Positions 1 to 12,500 of a stretch of 64,000 bases of DNA are shown one piece after another (the first letter of the stretch is position 1; every line of letters starts with the position of its first letter). The notes beneath the pieces were generated by a model. It had not been told where the DNA came from. It saw only the letters and a list, made by a program, of their open reading frames with translations, and ran no database searches. Source of the stretch: Patiria pectinifera (lineage: Eukaryota; Echinodermata; Asteroidea; Valvatida; Asterinidae); assembly GCA_029964075.1 (NCBI GenBank), contig CM057129.1:27271430-27335429 (forward strand), read 5' to 3'. Position numbers and translations under genes: made by a program.

Positions 1-689
1 GCTAAGAGAAGGGGTTCGCCCCGGTGTTTCTGGCAGGAAGGATGTGTATACATCAAGTTGGTGTGATGTTTCCCCCCGGATGCTTTGCCGACTATGATAC
101 AGATACAGATAGTTCGGAACACGAGTCACCCCCCACCAACCTCTTGAAGACTAGCTTGAACTCGAACGAAGAAGGCACATACCCAACTCACATTAAACTC
201 GGCATTTTGTTTTCAGATTAATTGCGTCCCGACTGTACAAAACCTTGTTTTATGGTACAATAATATCACTCAAGTCTTACCTGCGGCAAACGGCCTTCCT
301 TGATGTGGAGTGATGGTACAGTTGTAATACCACGGCAGGCTGATAGCACAAAGATGACATTGTAACGAACAATAGGCGAGGTTAAACGAGTCAAGAGAGT
401 ATGATGCGGGTAGCATGGCCAGGCTACGAAACCTGTGTCGTATTGTTGTATTACATAACGGCTATAGGCCTTCATTGTGTATTAACTAAATTGCGCTCTC
501 ACGGATTGAGGTTTTGCAGACCAGTAAATAAACTTCCATAGACTCCAATGGTAAATGCTCCCATTTCAGAAATTTCCATCCGAAGATGATCACCCCTGAA
601 AATATTCCTGAAGCCCATCGCCATTTTCAAAAACGTCAATTTTTTAATGGGCACTGAAACAAAACATTATTTTCATTGACAATCCAACT

Positions 690-860
690 AAGCACCGTCG
701 ATATATCGATTTTATCGATATTGGTTTGTGTCGATATCGCCGATGTTAGTTATTTGGTAAAATCGATAAATCGAAAATATCGAATTTTGGAGAAATATTG
801 AAAATATCGAAACTTCGAAAACATCGATATTGAAAAATACATCGAAAATATCGCTAGTGA
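690..860. repeat. Degenerate ATCGAT-rich repeat
   Basis: About 170 bp built from variants of ATCGATAT and AAAATATCGA, with many short palindromes. Simple-sequence origin is likely. Confidence 0.7.
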
Positions 861-2038
861 GGAAATCCAACTCATGATTTCCGGGGCGGTTTTTCCCCAA
901 ACAACATAAGCAAAGCAAATCGGGTGTACGCTGTGAGGTTTTGGACTTTACTTCCCTAAAAACACGAAAAAAATATAAAAGGAAAAAACGACATGAACTC
1001 GAACCTAACGAAATTCGGACTTTATTTCCCTTTAAAAATATCCTCCAAAGCCGCAAATTAGAATAGAAAAGAAAAATTGGAAAAAAATGTGATATCGAAC
1101 TCATGAGCACCCTCCGATCGGAGCTGATCCAGCAGCAAACCCTAATATAATTCATGGCATTATTTACCTGCGTGCGTATAATAAAAGTATCGTAGAGGCC
1201 GTTCAACAATGCATCCATACGATGCTGTTTGAGAAACATTTATAGTTATAACAATGTGGAAATAGCGCACGATACTATATACTTAATTCCCCTTTTTGTT
1301 CTTTCATTTCTCTGTAAAATTATAAATAAGTTGCTGGTCGTTTCCAGGAATTATATTCCACACGCGCAAAAATATCTGAACATATCTAAACACACCAAGA
1401 TTTCATAGGGATAGACATCCCCTAAAACGGCAATGCAACACAGACACTAGGCATTTCAAGTCTTAAAGAATACTTTATTAGTTCCAATAATCCCATTATT
1501 ACATAATTATAACAAATATAAAAAAAACACGCATATATGTGTCAAGAGGATGTGGCGTTAACCAAGGCAACATTATCATCATCACTGACCTAACCCACAT
1601 ATTTTTTTGTTATTGAATATAACGCCCTCATAATTCAAAAGCTACAAAATATTATTTCCAGAACGAAAGTATGTACTACAAAACATGTACCACAAAACAT
1701 GAACTAAAAAAACCCAAATCTACAGATTTATCAAGCACTTTAAAAGGAGAAAAGCGGCAAACAACTGGGCATAATAGCAAAAGAAATGATGATCTTCAAT
1801 ATTGAGTGTTGCCCTTCACCGACATATTTGTATAAACACTGGTATACGCTGTTGTCCCGAGTAATTGTGAGAAAAAAACACTATATGAACCACAGTACAA
1901 AAATATATCATCGATATATTATATTCAAACTTTTCATATAAAAGTTAATCAAGAAAGACTTAAAGGGGAAACCGCAGGCAATATACTTTTTCAAATGTGA
2001 ACAAAATACCATATAAAACTGGGTTTATTTAAAGAATG

Positions 2039-2228
2039 CAGTACCCTGACGCCACTTCTTTGGTTGTGTATAAAGTCAATGGACAGTCGAGTGCATTTTC
2101 AAATTATTTTCTAACAAAATTGGAAGTGTTTCTCAGTCCCACATTCATGTCTTTTCAACATTTTTGCACTGACCTTCAGTGAGATAGTATATATGATAAA
2201 AAAGTGGTGTCAGGATGCAACATTTTTT
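2039..2228. mobile_element. MITE of about 190 bp, copy 1
   Basis: The ends are inverted: CCTGACGCCACTT on the left and AAGTGGTGTCAGGATGCAAC on the right. The interior matches a second copy at 24337-24533. Confidence 0.6.
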
Positions 2229-3275
2229 CCCATTTTTTACAGACAAATTAGGCATAGAAATAGTGTTGAACTTCAAAAGTTCAAATACCACACACATTTG
2301 ACAAAAATGTTGGAGCTGAAACAAAATATATACAGATATATATGCTCAATGGGTTCTAGTTACGTTAAAAAAGAGGATTTTTTTGTAAACAGGTAAATCC
2401 TGTTTCAAAGCAAACTTAGTTTGTTTTTTATATTTTCAGAAAAGTATATTTAATATTTGTTGTAACCGTTTAGGAGTATCAAGATTTTTGGCGTACTTTG
2501 ACTACTGTACAGTGATATATGTCAGGATGATAAAAACACTGAGTCTTGATTGCGTTGATACCAGTCTGCTAGTACTGATAACATGGCACGTACAAAGTCA
2601 TAACGTGAACATATTTCAAAACAGATTTTCAAAATGGAATTTCACAACGGAATTTCAGATATTCCTTGCACTTAATTCTCATGAGTACTCTGCAGCATGC
2701 TAAATACATAACGCTATACTGCTAGTTTGTTACATCATCACCGACACCACAAAGTAACACTTCGCGTGTTGAACCATATTTGTTCGGTTTTCAGTTTTTT
2801 ACATTTTTAAACATTATTCATCAAGGCCTACCATCGCACGAAGTTTCAAAGCTTCAAGAGCTTTACTTTAATAATTTCGCTAATCATCCATGACAACTTT
2901 TGCGCGAAAGTGACAATTTTCGTTTTTATGAAGTAACACTCAAGTTCCATTTACCATTGTAATGCATGGCGCGCACTCTTCTCAAATGCGAGCAAAAACG
3001 TTTTCACGAAGTACACTCTCCTTGTTTGAGCGCGCACACTGACCTCCGTTTCCACGACGTAACACTAACCTAGTGTTGTAATACATTGAAGCGTACTACT
3101 GAAAACAGAAATTTATAGTTTCGCAGCTCTTATGGTTTCACGAACTAACACTCATCTTGTTTCTCTTACTTCTTGTTGATCAATAATTACAGTGATAACT
3201 TTAGAGGAATGTTCCTTTAGAGGAAGAAGGTTACCCCCCACCAGTACCTCCTACATTTTTCCTGTCGTCTGCTAA

Positions 3276-3578
3276 CTATGGAGGGCAGTCTGACAGTTTT
3301 GTCATCGATCCCATCACGGTGAATGCAGATGTCAGGACATTGGAGCTTATGCGTCTCTTCTGCCCAGGCTGCTGACCACCGGCGTAGAGATAAAACTTGC
3401 CCGGCTGGACCATCAGGGTGTCAGCCTGTGTGTTGTAGATCGCCCTCACACGGGCTGGAATGGTCAGGTAGCTGGTAATCTGGTTCTGAGGGGTTGTCTG
3501 CACACGGAGGAATGCTCCTAGTTGGAGCTTGGGTACCGGGTAGACTGCATCCGGCCAGCCGATATAAACCTGAATCAC
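3276..3578 (-). CDS. GH3 copy A exon 10 (last), stop TAG
   Basis: 303 nt with stop. Encodes VIQVYIGWPDAVYPVPKLQL, the rest of the fibronectin-III-like domain, and a short tail ending SDCPP. The protein is identical to copy B exon 10. The roughly six nucleotide differences I count are all synonymous. Confidence 0.92.
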   Translation of the reverse strand: MIQVYIGWPDAVYPVPKLQLGAFLRVQTTPQNQITSYLTIPARVRAIYNTQADTLMVQPGKFYLYAGGQQPGQKRRISSNVLTSAFTVMGSMTKLSDCPP

Positions 3579-6500
3579 CTGTTACAATGCAAGGAAAGAA
3601 CACAACATCAGTGGGGTATCGGTACACATGTAAGTATGTAATTTCACAATGTAATATTTTAGAAACTAAAGAGGTATCCACAAGTTATTCAATGGTCTAC
3701 TCACTTTTTTTTTAATCTTAAATGATTGTAATGAGACTGAAGAGGCTAAAATAAAATGAGCTAAATTAAATTTGATATAATTCAATGGTTATTTAATAAT
3801 ATTTTAGTGTCAGTCCATGGTTCATATACCTTATCAGCAAACAAATTGGGAAAAATGTATTGAACATCTATGTCGACTTGCAGAAAGTGTGCAAGAACGC
3901 GACTTGAATGCTTTTATGTGTTCACAATACAACAACGCTGTTTAGTTATTTCACTGTGTGACACAGTGAAAAATTTTGGAATCATAATGGCGTCAGCGAT
4001 ACTTGCTGGGGAGCTCTTGTGTACGACTTTCTGTACTTTGGTACTGTTGTTTCCAGGACAATTGTGAGGAAAACAAATATTAGAACTAAGAATTTGACCT
4101 CTTGTTAGTGCCATTTTTGGCAACTATATGTGCGTTATTAGTTTAATTAAACAAATGAACAGGTTAATTAAACATAGTACCATTGAAGGTACCTAAAAGT
4201 AAACATAACAGCATAGAAGACCGACAGACGAACATGAAATGTTACAAAATAAACATATTTATCTGCGATATTATTCTTCCCATTTCACAATTTAAAGCCA
4301 CTCAATATTTGATTTATATAACTGACATATAGATCATTGTTATTTGATATACTTGAACTTTTATTTCAATAGAAAATTGGTGGAAAACTTATTTCCCACT
4401 TCCAAACCACCCCTTCACGAAAATATTTGAACCCAACTCTGTAGCGCTGGTTCTTTGGAACAATACGCGCTAGGCACAACGCTGAACGCGCACACCAGCA
4501 TGCATATGCACACAAATACTGCATCATGGAACAAGAATGATCCTAACTGTTCAATAGTATTTCCCATTGCCCATGAGTGAATGGGACTTATTGAGCCCCG
4601 GCATGAATGGGAGCAATAACGAATGTCATGTGGTGCGAGTTCCACCAATCAAATGACAAGGATCTGTATGTCGGTTATATAACGACGACTCAGAGGATCA
4701 AAGCATAGACTGAAAGATCTCGCGTCACGCAAGTATACATCGTAGAGCACATGCTTGATGTCATTCTAATTATTAACACAATTACTAACCTCATCCCCGG
4801 CATAGTTGCCAACATTGGTCAAGGTCACACTGACGTGCATATCATCACAGGGTTTCAGAAGAGGGTTGGACACCACAACCTTGTCGTAAGTGAACTCAGT
4901 GAAGGACAGACCGTAACCGAATGGGTAGAAGGGGGTGCCGGTAAAGTAACGATAACTACGATTGAAGAAGCTGTAGTTGGTCATTGGAGGCACCTGTAGG
5001 GAAATTGTCAAGATACAAATGTCATTAAGAGAAGACTCGTTTTGCTTAACCCCTTGACGCCGGCTGACAGCTATAGCCGCACTCTAGAATGCTGTGGTCA
5101 GCCATGGACAGCTGCTAGGCATATGACAGCTGCTAGGCATACTGCCACTACTGCGCAGAGGCTCTATGCAGTGATGTGTGTAAGCCTGTGAAGTGAGGCG
5201 TAAAAACCCGGTGGCAAGGGGTTAATCAATCTGGACTTGAAAGTCTTAAGTTAGGACACTATAAACACTCGGTGAAACAAGTCGGTCAGTCAATCAATCA
5301 GCGACTCATTCAGGCTAGAAAAGCTGGTCCCAAGACAAGCAAAATTGCAATCAGCTAATCAGAACGGCTATCCGTGCAGTCTTCTCATGTTTTTTTTGTC
5401 AACACAACGGGTCAGATCCAGACTATTCACTGGTGTAACGGTGTAATCCTATACAATATCACTGCCTGGCTCTCTGCACCAGTGTAAAACCAGTGTAAGT
5501 CACATGTTACTGTCAGTGAGTCAGTCAGCAAGATACCGGTAGGTACAAAAAGGAGACTATGAGCTGGCCATCTGGAACCAGGAAAACCAATCAACCTACA
5601 TCATCCATAGAAGCCGGCCATGTGAACGGTAGCCTTCCCGCAGGATTGCCCTCCGGGCCGTTGGTCATAAAACGAGCGACAGCCAAGCCTGCTGCCTGGG
5701 CAGGGAGCCAACACTCCACAATGGCGTGAACGTCGGGACTTTCATCAGCCCAGGTGACGTTCAACGGTCCGGCGTTGAAGAGGAGTAGAACCACAGGTCG
5801 GCCCTTGGCTGAAGATGGAAAGGAAGTTAGTCATTTTTTGTGCGTCAATAAGGTATTATCCACCTAAATAAATATTTTAAGGGTCCCTTTATACTGATCT
5901 ACTGTGGGGCAGGAGCAATGGATACCAATCATGCCTCATGGCCACTGATCAACTTTAGTTAGTCACTGTCAACATTTAAATGACATAACCCATCTTGAGC
6001 AAGAGCGTTTTATCGTGAAATAATAATCCAGAGGCCTTATCACACTTGAACCCATTGGGAAAGCTCCATGGCTACCAAGGCAGCCGCTACACTGGGGATG
6101 TATTCTTTACTCAATATAGAGGAATTGAACCTTTTACACTTTGAACACACTGATTAATTTATTAATTAAAAGCGACTGTACAATCACATTTGCATTAACT
6201 ATGACATGGGCTAAATTCTGAGAGTGAATTAATATTTTCAATGTTGATCCTAAAAAAGTGATTCATCCTCAACATTTTGGAAAATGATGAATTATTTTTC
6301 AACCCTAACCAACCCAACTCCATCAAAATCCATCCACCTTTTTGGTGGATTTGGGGGAACTTGGTCCAGAAGGCCTGGCGTGACTAAATATTGATGGAGT
6401 ACGTTAGACTTGGGACTAATGGTCTGAAGCAGTGATAGGGGTATCCGATTGATTTTGCCTGGCTTCCTGTACTGCTATTGTGATAAAAGCCATGTTTAGC

Positions 6501-9500
6501 AAGTCCATGAATGTCAACCAGTGCATCAGTGGTGGATTCCATTATGTCATGTACAGCTTTGTACAGAACGCAAAGTGATTGATGGATTTTGATGGACTTG
6601 GTCCAGTTCTTAAAAAAGACGCGAGGGAGTTAGGGTTAATCCTTTAAAAGCTGGACCGCACTAGAGTCCGACGCTCACTGCGATACCATGCTGGCTCATA
6701 GCTGGTGCTTTTGAACTGGAATAATTAAAACAGGTAAGGTACTTTTGCGGTTTGTCATGGCTGGGCTCAGGAATTTACCATATTTGACAGCATCTTGTAG
6801 GAGCTGTAGCTGAGAACCTGGCAGGTCCATTGATGGGCGGTCTCGAGACTCGCTCTCTACTGATGTACCTAAATCCAAACACAAAACACACAATTTCAAG
6901 GTAACAGAGTTGTAGATAAGAAGTCATGCAATACACAAGTTCAATGTAAAATGACTTTAAAGAATTACAATGAGACAAGCATTTCAAAGTTTTAAAGCTT
7001 CATTATGAAACTGCTTGAAGAAGGTTTTGAAGATTTTTGACAGGCTCGAGGCAAATAGAGCACATTTGTGCTTTTTTTTTTACCAAAGCAGGGGTAATTT
7101 TGAGAATATTACCAGAACTACATAAAGCAAATCTAAAAATGAACATAAATGAAATGGTAATCTGGAGGTCGCAGGTTCAAGCCTGATTCCAGTCAAGTTC
7201 TTTGCTGAACTTTATATTATTATAACGTGTCTACTGTAGTAAGTTTCCCTTTATGGTTTATTTGACAATAAGTAATAAAAAGATGTGTCGTGTCTTTGAT
7301 GAGTGATCCCTGTTTTCTATTTCCCAGGTTTGCAGCAATGCTAATGTTGCTAGCATCTGATTTTGGGGTGTGATTCCTGGCTACTTTTCATGTACGGGTT
7401 TATGGTTTCCGACATTCCTTGAATAAAGACATTGGAAATATGAGGAACCACCAACATAGACCTGGATTGCTAAGTCTGTAGAGTGCTGGAACAGCAATAA
7501 AGAGGTTGCCGGCTGGAGTCCCACTCAAGTCAATTTCTTTGTCAAACTATACAATTAAAATGAAAAACTTTTTTAACTATACCTAACATTCGTTTATGTC
7601 AAACATTTGTTTACCTCAATTTTTATTTTTTTTTGCTTTGTACATGTAAAGCGTCTTGAGCACCTTTCAGTTGATACACTGCGCTTTATAAATCTCCATT
7701 ACTATTATTGTTATTACTACCTGTGCCCAAGCACACCACGACAAAGTCCACATCAGTGACAGCATTGATGACGTCATTCTGATTGTACTTGTCACACTTG
7801 GGGTCATCGCAGCCGCCAGCGTATTTCACTTTGTATGCAATCTTCATCAAGCCCTCCCTGGTTGTCGTGATGTATTCACGCGAAGTGCCTGGTGGGTAGT
7901 CTCCGAACGGATCGTAGGGTGAGTCTGCCATAGGGCCGACAACCTGTTTGAATGAAGCACCATCAGTAAATGACTTTTTATATCTAGACAGCTTTATGGT
8001 TGCGAAGGCTTTGCATCGTACGTTGATAAGCAAAGTTAAACTGATTACGTACTTGGACGCCACAGACAGAGCAGTGAACTGATTGCACCCAAAAAAATAT
8101 CACTTTTTGAACATTTTATTTTTGAACAAAATATGCTAAGTTTGACTTAAAGGGAATACACATTATGTTATTGTTACTTTTTTTTTACATTTTTTGGGAT
8201 GCTATAAAAACGAAAAAAAAAAGAAATTAATCATTTTAGTTTAGGTTCCTGACCTCCATTTAGGATGAAACGGAGCAATTTATTGACGTTGGAGAATTGT
8301 AAGGTCATGGAACCAGTCTAGATGGCTTGTACGCGTTATTTTTTTTATTTTTTATTTATTTTATTTATCCAACGGCAGAAAAATTACAACATTAGGTTAA
8401 AAATAAAAATATTATAAAATTAAAGGTGTAATATGTAAAACACAAACAAAACTAACTAAATATCAAAACTTGGTCAACAGGGGCCAGTATGAAAAAAAAA
8501 AGTTTTTTTTGGGTGGTTGGTCGACCAGCCATCATTGGAAAATGAACTAAAAATAACTTTTTTGAAAACTTAATATACCAGGTGCCATGAGGATTAGGGA
8601 TTTTTACACACTGTCATTCACTAACAGTCCAGCAAGGTATTTCAACATAATTTGGTAGTTTTTTTTCTTAACCCTAATTTCCTAGGGGGTGTGCAAAATC
8701 ATATTAAAATTGGAGGATTCAGGACTGTTTGGGCTATTGTTTGCAAATGTTGTATTTTCCCTTTAAATGTTAAATTATAATAGTAGAACAAATCCTAAAC
8801 TTCATGTCAGTGCAAAACATTACCCTTATTGATGCAGAAACGTCAATACTGGTCACTAGAAAAGCTGACCTAAAAGTTGTGGAAAAATTGTTTGAAAAGG
8901 TCCCCAAATTTATTTATTTATCTCAATTTCTAGGTATCCTTACAAGTTGTTATTTCACGAGTAGTTGAACACTAATATCATCTAAGTATATTCCGAAATT
9001 CAGCTTAATCTGTTGTTGCAAACGCTTGTGTGACACCTTGTACTATCACCAAGGTAAATTTCGACGAGCAAAATAACATGTGGTATCTACCGGTGCTTTG
9101 GATTTTGCTGCAATGATGACGTGGAGCGTTATTAGCATATTGCGGATACCCATTTTAAAGCCACCTTCAATTTTAGTTTTCTTCCAAATGAGACCGTTTT
9201 AGGCGGAATAATCACAGGGTATCTGACACCATTCCTTTCCTCACTTTGAGCAAGGTTTCTGTTCTTGAAATGTTTGGTAATTTTTCTGGTAATTGCAGAT
9301 GTTCCTACGTGGCTTTAAAGACTAAAAGGTGAAATGAAATTTATTTGCAACCTAGGAAGTGACTGTCACAAATGGCATTCTGGGGTGTCAGTTATACTTA
9401 GGGTTTATGTTGTTGATCACAAGCTCTTTCACGAGTCGGGTCAAAGGTCTGTTTTTATCACAGTTCATTTGAATAGCTTATGACTTGACTTGAGACTGGA

Positions 9501-12500
9501 GGGCAGTGTGATGAACTTGTGACAAACTGATTACAAGAATTAAGACTCACAGCAAGAGTTCCAATCTTGCCAACCGGCAGGATTTTCCCGATGTGCTTAA
9601 GCAAGACAAACGTCCTGACAGCCACAGAGACAGCCAGCTCTTGATGCGCGGCGCTCTCCACCACATCGTCCACGTTCAGCTTGGTGTAAGGGTTCATCTC
9701 TGGGGGGTCAAATAACCCAAGCCTCATCCTGGTGTAGAACAGCGGCCGGACCAGGGTGGTCATCTGCTCCATGCTGATCAGGCCAAGTTGCACGGCCTGG
9801 GTCAGGTGGGTGTAGACGGGCACCTTGGCCCCTGTCAGCTCCAGGTTGCAACCAGCCTGGACGGCCGCTACGGTCGAGTCCAGCGGGCCTGTGGTGTAGC
9901 TATGAGCAGTGTGAAGGAACTCTAGCGCTTGATCGTCGCTGGAGACGTAACCTTTGAAGCCCCACTGATTGCGGACGACGTCAGTCAAATACTTCTTACT
10001 GGCGCAGGCGGGAATACCATTAATGCTTGAAAAGAAATAACCACAAATCACGTCATGTCATAAAACATGTTGAGCCCTCCTATACCTACAACTACCACAA
10101 ACTGTCACAAACTCTAACCCCCACCGCACTTGACAGTTTTTGTATAGGCTGCTCTCCAACTGCCACAAATCCCTATGGATTCAACTGTACAAGTGTCAGA
10201 GCCTATTGAAGTGGTTTGGCAGATAGTATGACCACTAATACAAGTACAGCTTGTGTAGCAGCCATTTTAAAATGGTAAATTGTACCAATAAGAGGGCAGT
10301 CTGCAGATTTGGTCCAATCTGTCACCTGATAGTTTTTGACATGTAGGGTAACGCTCTACAGATTGTCACTCAGCACAGGAGGGTTTAGCTTGATTACTTA
10401 CGTATGTTTTAATGTTGACATTCTGGACATATTTTTAAATTGTAAATCTGTTCTTTGTTCAGCAGTTTGGCTGCTATGATCCGATTAGTGATGTGTAATT
10501 AATAAAATAAAATAATGAATAAATCAAACACAGATTAATCAGAATTATTCAATTAATCGCAATTATTTGGCTGAAATTTTAGCAAAACCAAAGGCAGGAT
10601 CTTATTACCTATTATAGCTGCATACTAAGTTGAAGGTTCCCGCCTTGACACATTCATGGAACATTGGTAGGTAGGTCATCTGCATGTCTGCCTCATTGAC
10701 CTGAATTCAGAAAGCCAAAACAACAAAATTACAAAATCACCAAATTGCCACTTGAAATCAGCAAAAGCTTAACCCATTGAATGATTTACTAGGAACCTTC
10801 CTCACTCTTGCAAATTCCAACACCATATGGTAACTCTACACCCAAACTATTGGACTCTGATTATGGTGGTATGCGTGACCCCGTGTAAAGCATAATCAGT
10901 TTACTAGTGCAGTACGCAGTACTCACTCCAACAGATTCCAACAAAACATGTTTGGGTTTATATCTGTGACGGTTATAAAAAGGCACCCCGTTATTTTTTT
11001 GGTTCAACCTTTTTCACATGTAATTCAAATTAACCTAGCGCCCCCAACGTCTGATATCGGGCGCTAGCTCATTCGTTATTTCCTGAAGACCTGAAGTAAC
11101 ATCACTTCATGTAAATCTTGTCTTCACGTATACAGATACGGAATAAATTCGCTGATGCATAGACCACAACTCAAGAGCTTCCGATCCCTAATTTCAAGAG
11201 TGTCACATATCATTTTTAAAATGTCTTTGCTGACCGTGTAGCATATACATGTAAGCTACTTTTAAGTGTATGCGGGCATTGTTACTGCCAACAAAAAACC
11301 CATTACTGCCAACTGAAATTTCATTTAACAAGCAAAATCTGCAGTACAGGTGACTGGACAAATTGCACAACTTACTAGCCTAGCTAGACAACTGGGGCTA
11401 GGCAATTATGGCTGCAAAAGGAACCAATGGCCAAACACTGACATTTACTGAGCAGTAAGCACATATACCGGGTTTGGTTACCGGCCAAAATGTCATGCAA
11501 TGTATATTGCTTGCGACTGGTTTCCTGCTGTGTATAGCAATTTGCGAAGCAGAAAATTCTGCTATTAGAGCAATGAAACTGGGCACAGGTCAGGCACTTA
11601 ACTGGAAGGTAAAACAAAATACTCTGTCAATGCAGCAGGTTTGATTGCAGGCCATTTGGGGAGTCGGGTTGGCGTAGCCGTTTTTGCCTTGCCTTCCACC
11701 GCTGTGACCCAGGTTCGATTCCCGCCCTGGCCACATGTGGATTGGCTTTTCAGTCCCTACCTGACTCAATGGGTTTCCCCAGAATAATATTCTGGGCTTT
11801 TCCTCCCACCTCTAAAACTGTAATTTCTTCTCATTGTCTCCTCTCTACCAGTTTCTTAAGGCTTGCAAGCTACAGTGCCTGAGGAATCCTTGGTTTCATT
11901 CCCAGAAATAACTAACAAAGTATGATAATTTCATACTTACAACTGAATTAAATGAGAATCGAGAAGATGGGATATCCTCGGGTCCATCGTAGGCAAAGAT
12001 GTGTTTGCAGCCTGAGCTTGTACGGACATAGCGCGCATCGTCTCCGTGTAGACCAGCCACATATGCCTTGGCCAACTCTCCCGTAATGAAAGGATCTTCA
12101 CCGTAGGTTTCCTGTACATAAGTTTGTGGGTTAGAATGTTGTCACCAACGTAATATGTGACAGATGGAAGTTTGCTGAGATGTCAATCGAAACAATTAAG
12201 AGATATTTAAACAATTGTCCCAGAATATTTGAGAAAAAGGATTGAGAGTGGTTCCTTGTGCAAACCCTTCTACATTTCTTGCATAAAGTCAAGTTATTAG
12301 CCATCCGTTAAACACAGGTTACATTTCAGTATACTTTGGGACTAGGAAAAACGACTTAACTACAACGCTGTTAGCTGAGAATTAGATCAATCCTGTCCAG
12401 ATGTTGTTTAATGAAATCATTTGCCACTTTATTCGCCAAATCAAATTTGAAATTTCAGTGGTTTCTGAAAAACGCCATGTGATAGGTAGTGTACTCAAGG

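Larger units (their letters stand above)
1..3275. other. 3' flank of GH3 copy A, no gene seen
   Basis: AT-rich DNA. From about 1431 it matches the flank of copy B, so part may be a long 3' untranslated region. A minus-strand AATAAA is at 1474-1479 but is not kept in copy B. A minus-strand open frame at 712-1239 overlaps ATCGAT-type repeats and is not credible as a gene. Confidence 0.5.

Noticed and set aside
712-1239. Minus-strand 175-codon open frame
   Set aside because: It runs through ATCGAT-type repeat and T/F-rich translation with no domain, splice context or match in the duplicated unit.
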